Assembly: GCA_963922235.1 (NCBI GenBank)
Contig: CAWUIJ010000153.1
Location: 1 to 6,007, forward strand
DNA from: Parvularcula sp963922235
Lineage (GTDB): Bacteria; Pseudomonadota; Alphaproteobacteria; Caulobacterales; Parvularculaceae
Direction: 5' to 3'
Length of the DNA: 6,007 nucleotides
Below the pieces are notes generated by a model that saw only the letters and a program-made list of their open reading frames with translations, searched no databases and was not told the DNA's origin. Position numbers and translations under genes: made by a program. Each line of letters begins with the position of its first letter. Positions within the stretch are counted from its first letter, which is position 1. Shown here piece by piece: positions 4,957 through 6,007 of the stretch.

Positions 4957-6007
4957 TGGGCTTTCGCTTCCTCCACACCGCCGATTGGCAATTGGGGAAG
5001 CCCTTCGCTGGGTTTGAGCCCGATCTTTCGGCGCTGCTGCGCGAAGCCCGCATGGCGATGATCGACCGGATCGCAGGCGTCGCAAGGGATGAGGGCACCG
5101 TGCACATTCTTGTTGCCGGTGATGTCTGGGATCAGGCGATGCCGTCGGATCGGATGCTTCTCCAGCCTATCGATCGCATGGCCGCAGCGCCAGATCTTCA
5201 TTGGTGGCTCTTGCCTGGCAACCATGACCCCGCCGGACCTGAAGGGCTTTGGCAGCGGCTGATATCGAGAGGGCTTCCGCCCAACATTCATGCAATCGTG
5301 GATCCAGAACCCCTGCCGATGACGGGTGATGTCTATCTGCTTCCGGCGCCCTGGACGTCGAAACGGCCGGGCAGGGATCTCACGGCCGCCTTCGATTCCA
5401 TGGCAACGCCCGAAGGAGCGACGCGGATCGGGTTCGCCCATGGCGGCGTGCAAGGATTTGGCTCCGATCCTGATGCCTCGTTCCCGATAGCGGCTGATCG
5501 AGCGGATCGGGCGGGCCTCTCCTATCTCGCTCTGGGTGATTGGCACGGCACCAAAAGGGCCGGGCCCAGGGCCTGGTATCCAGGGACGCCGGAACCGGAC
5601 CGGTTCCGAAACAATGATGCTGGCGCAGTGCTTCTGGTGGACGAAGGGCAGGAGGACGAGCCGCGCCGGATCGCGACGCAAACATTCTCATGGGAGATGG
5701 CGCAGGCGCGGCTGGAGCGGACGTCTGAGATCCAAGACGTGATGGACCCGATCGTCACCAGCGACTGGCCAGCGCACCAGCGGCTTCTTCAAATGGAGCT
5801 TGAGGGCCGGGTGACCTTGGACCAGCGACGAGACCTTGATCGGCTTCGCGGTGATCTTGCTGCTCGGCTCGCCCATCTCGACTGGCGCGATGGATCTCTC
5901 GAGATAGCGATGGAGGAGGACCAAAGTTTGTCTGCCCACGCTGATCCCGTGATTGCGGAAACCGCACGGCGTCTTGGTGAATCGGAGGATCAGGAGGCCC
6001 AAGCCGC
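4956..6007 (+). CDS. SbcD/Mre11-like DNA repair exonuclease (metallophosphoesterase), 3' end outside window
   Basis: Open to the right edge, with 350 complete codons visible. It is a calcineurin-like metallophosphoesterase of the SbcD/Mre11/YhaO type, which processes DNA ends with two metal ions, usually with an SMC-like ATPase partner. Motifs in order: HTADWQLG (7-14, motif I), GDVWD (55-59, motif II), GNHDP (88-92, motif III), AHGG (161-164, motif IV) and LGDWHG (193-198, motif V). Two metal-ligand positions differ from SbcD/Mre11: DxH reads D10-W-Q12, and GHxH reads G194-D195-W196-H197. From memory such variants occur in a YhaO-like subfamily, so the enzyme may still be active. A segment after residue about 270 looks like a helical capping region. 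There is no ribosome binding site before the ATG. The start shares one base with the repA stop, which implies translational coupling. An ATPase partner gene would be expected just beyond the window. Confidence 0.85.
   Translation, partial: MGFRFLHTADWQLGKPFAGFEPDLSALLREARMAMIDRIAGVARDEGTVHILVAGDVWDQAMPSDRMLLQPIDRMAAAPDLHWWLLPGNHDPAGPEGLWQRLISRGLPPNIHAIVDPEPLPMTGDVYLLPAPWTSKRPGRDLTAAFDSMATPEGATRIGFAHGGVQGFGSDPDASFPIAADRADRAGLSYLALGDWHGTKRAGPRAWYPGTPEPDRFRNNDAGAVLLVDEGQEDEPRRIATQTFSWEMAQARLERTSEIQDVMDPIVTSDWPAHQRLLQMELEGRVTLDQRRDLDRLRGDLAARLAHLDWRDGSLEIAMEEDQSLSAHADPVIAETARRLGESEDQEAQA

Noticed and set aside
5098..5107. CCGTGCACAT, a half of the parAB palindrome, in the nuclease gene
   Set aside because: Only ten bases match and there is no symmetric partner; it is probably chance.
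4926..5681. Minus-strand open frame of 251 codons opposite the nuclease gene
   Set aside because: The plus strand encodes all metallophosphoesterase motifs in order. The antisense frame is rich in Arg and Pro and looks like a by-product of GC-rich codons.

Overview
The window reads as the replication and partition backbone of an alphaproteobacterial plasmid or secondary replicon. The basis is a divergent arrangement of a parAB operon and a plasmid initiator gene of the RPA (RepA) family. That family is known mainly from alphaproteobacterial plasmids. The coding sequence is moderately GC-rich. I cannot name the genus. There are no rRNA or tRNA genes, insertion sequences or CRISPR arrays.

Layout, left to right. 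(1) 1-130 is a short leader carrying one copy of a 16-bp motif. (2) 131-1015 (+) is an unrecognised protein with a C-terminal winged-helix domain, possibly a regulator. (3) 1012-1974 (-) is a ParB-family partition protein, convergent with gene 2 and overlapping it by 4 bp. (4) 1975-2047 is the parA-parB gap, with two near-identical perfect palindromes of 18 and 16 bp that are the best parS/operator candidates. (5) 2048-3238 (-) is a type Ia ParA ATPase with an N-terminal HTH. (6) 3239-3843 is a gene-free block of about 600 bp with the look of an origin. It has a long hairpin before parA, a left cluster of motif copies with a 22-23 bp period, a central T/pyrimidine-rich tract, a right cluster of motif copies in inverted pairs, then repA. 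(7) 3844-4956 (+) is the RPA-family initiator RepA. (8) 4956 to beyond the window end (+) is an SbcD/Mre11-like metallophosphoesterase whose start codon shares one base with the repA stop codon.

The most interesting signal is a 16-bp asymmetric motif, consensus TCCCYVAAAGCACGAR. It is clustered at the putative origin but also found well outside it: at 40-55, inside the winged-helix gene (716-731, 831-846, 900-915) and inside parB (1220-1235, possibly 1550-1565). I saw no good copy in repA or the nuclease gene. The origin cluster suggests RepA iterons. The copies inside coding sequence are not explained by that alone and suggest a distributed binding-site system for copy control, handcuffing, segregation or regulation.

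Likely cooperation (inference): RepA opens the origin at the motif clusters, ParA/ParB segregate the plasmid through the palindromes, and the nuclease is co-expressed with RepA by translational coupling. All functional statements rest on motif recognition by eye; no database search was run.
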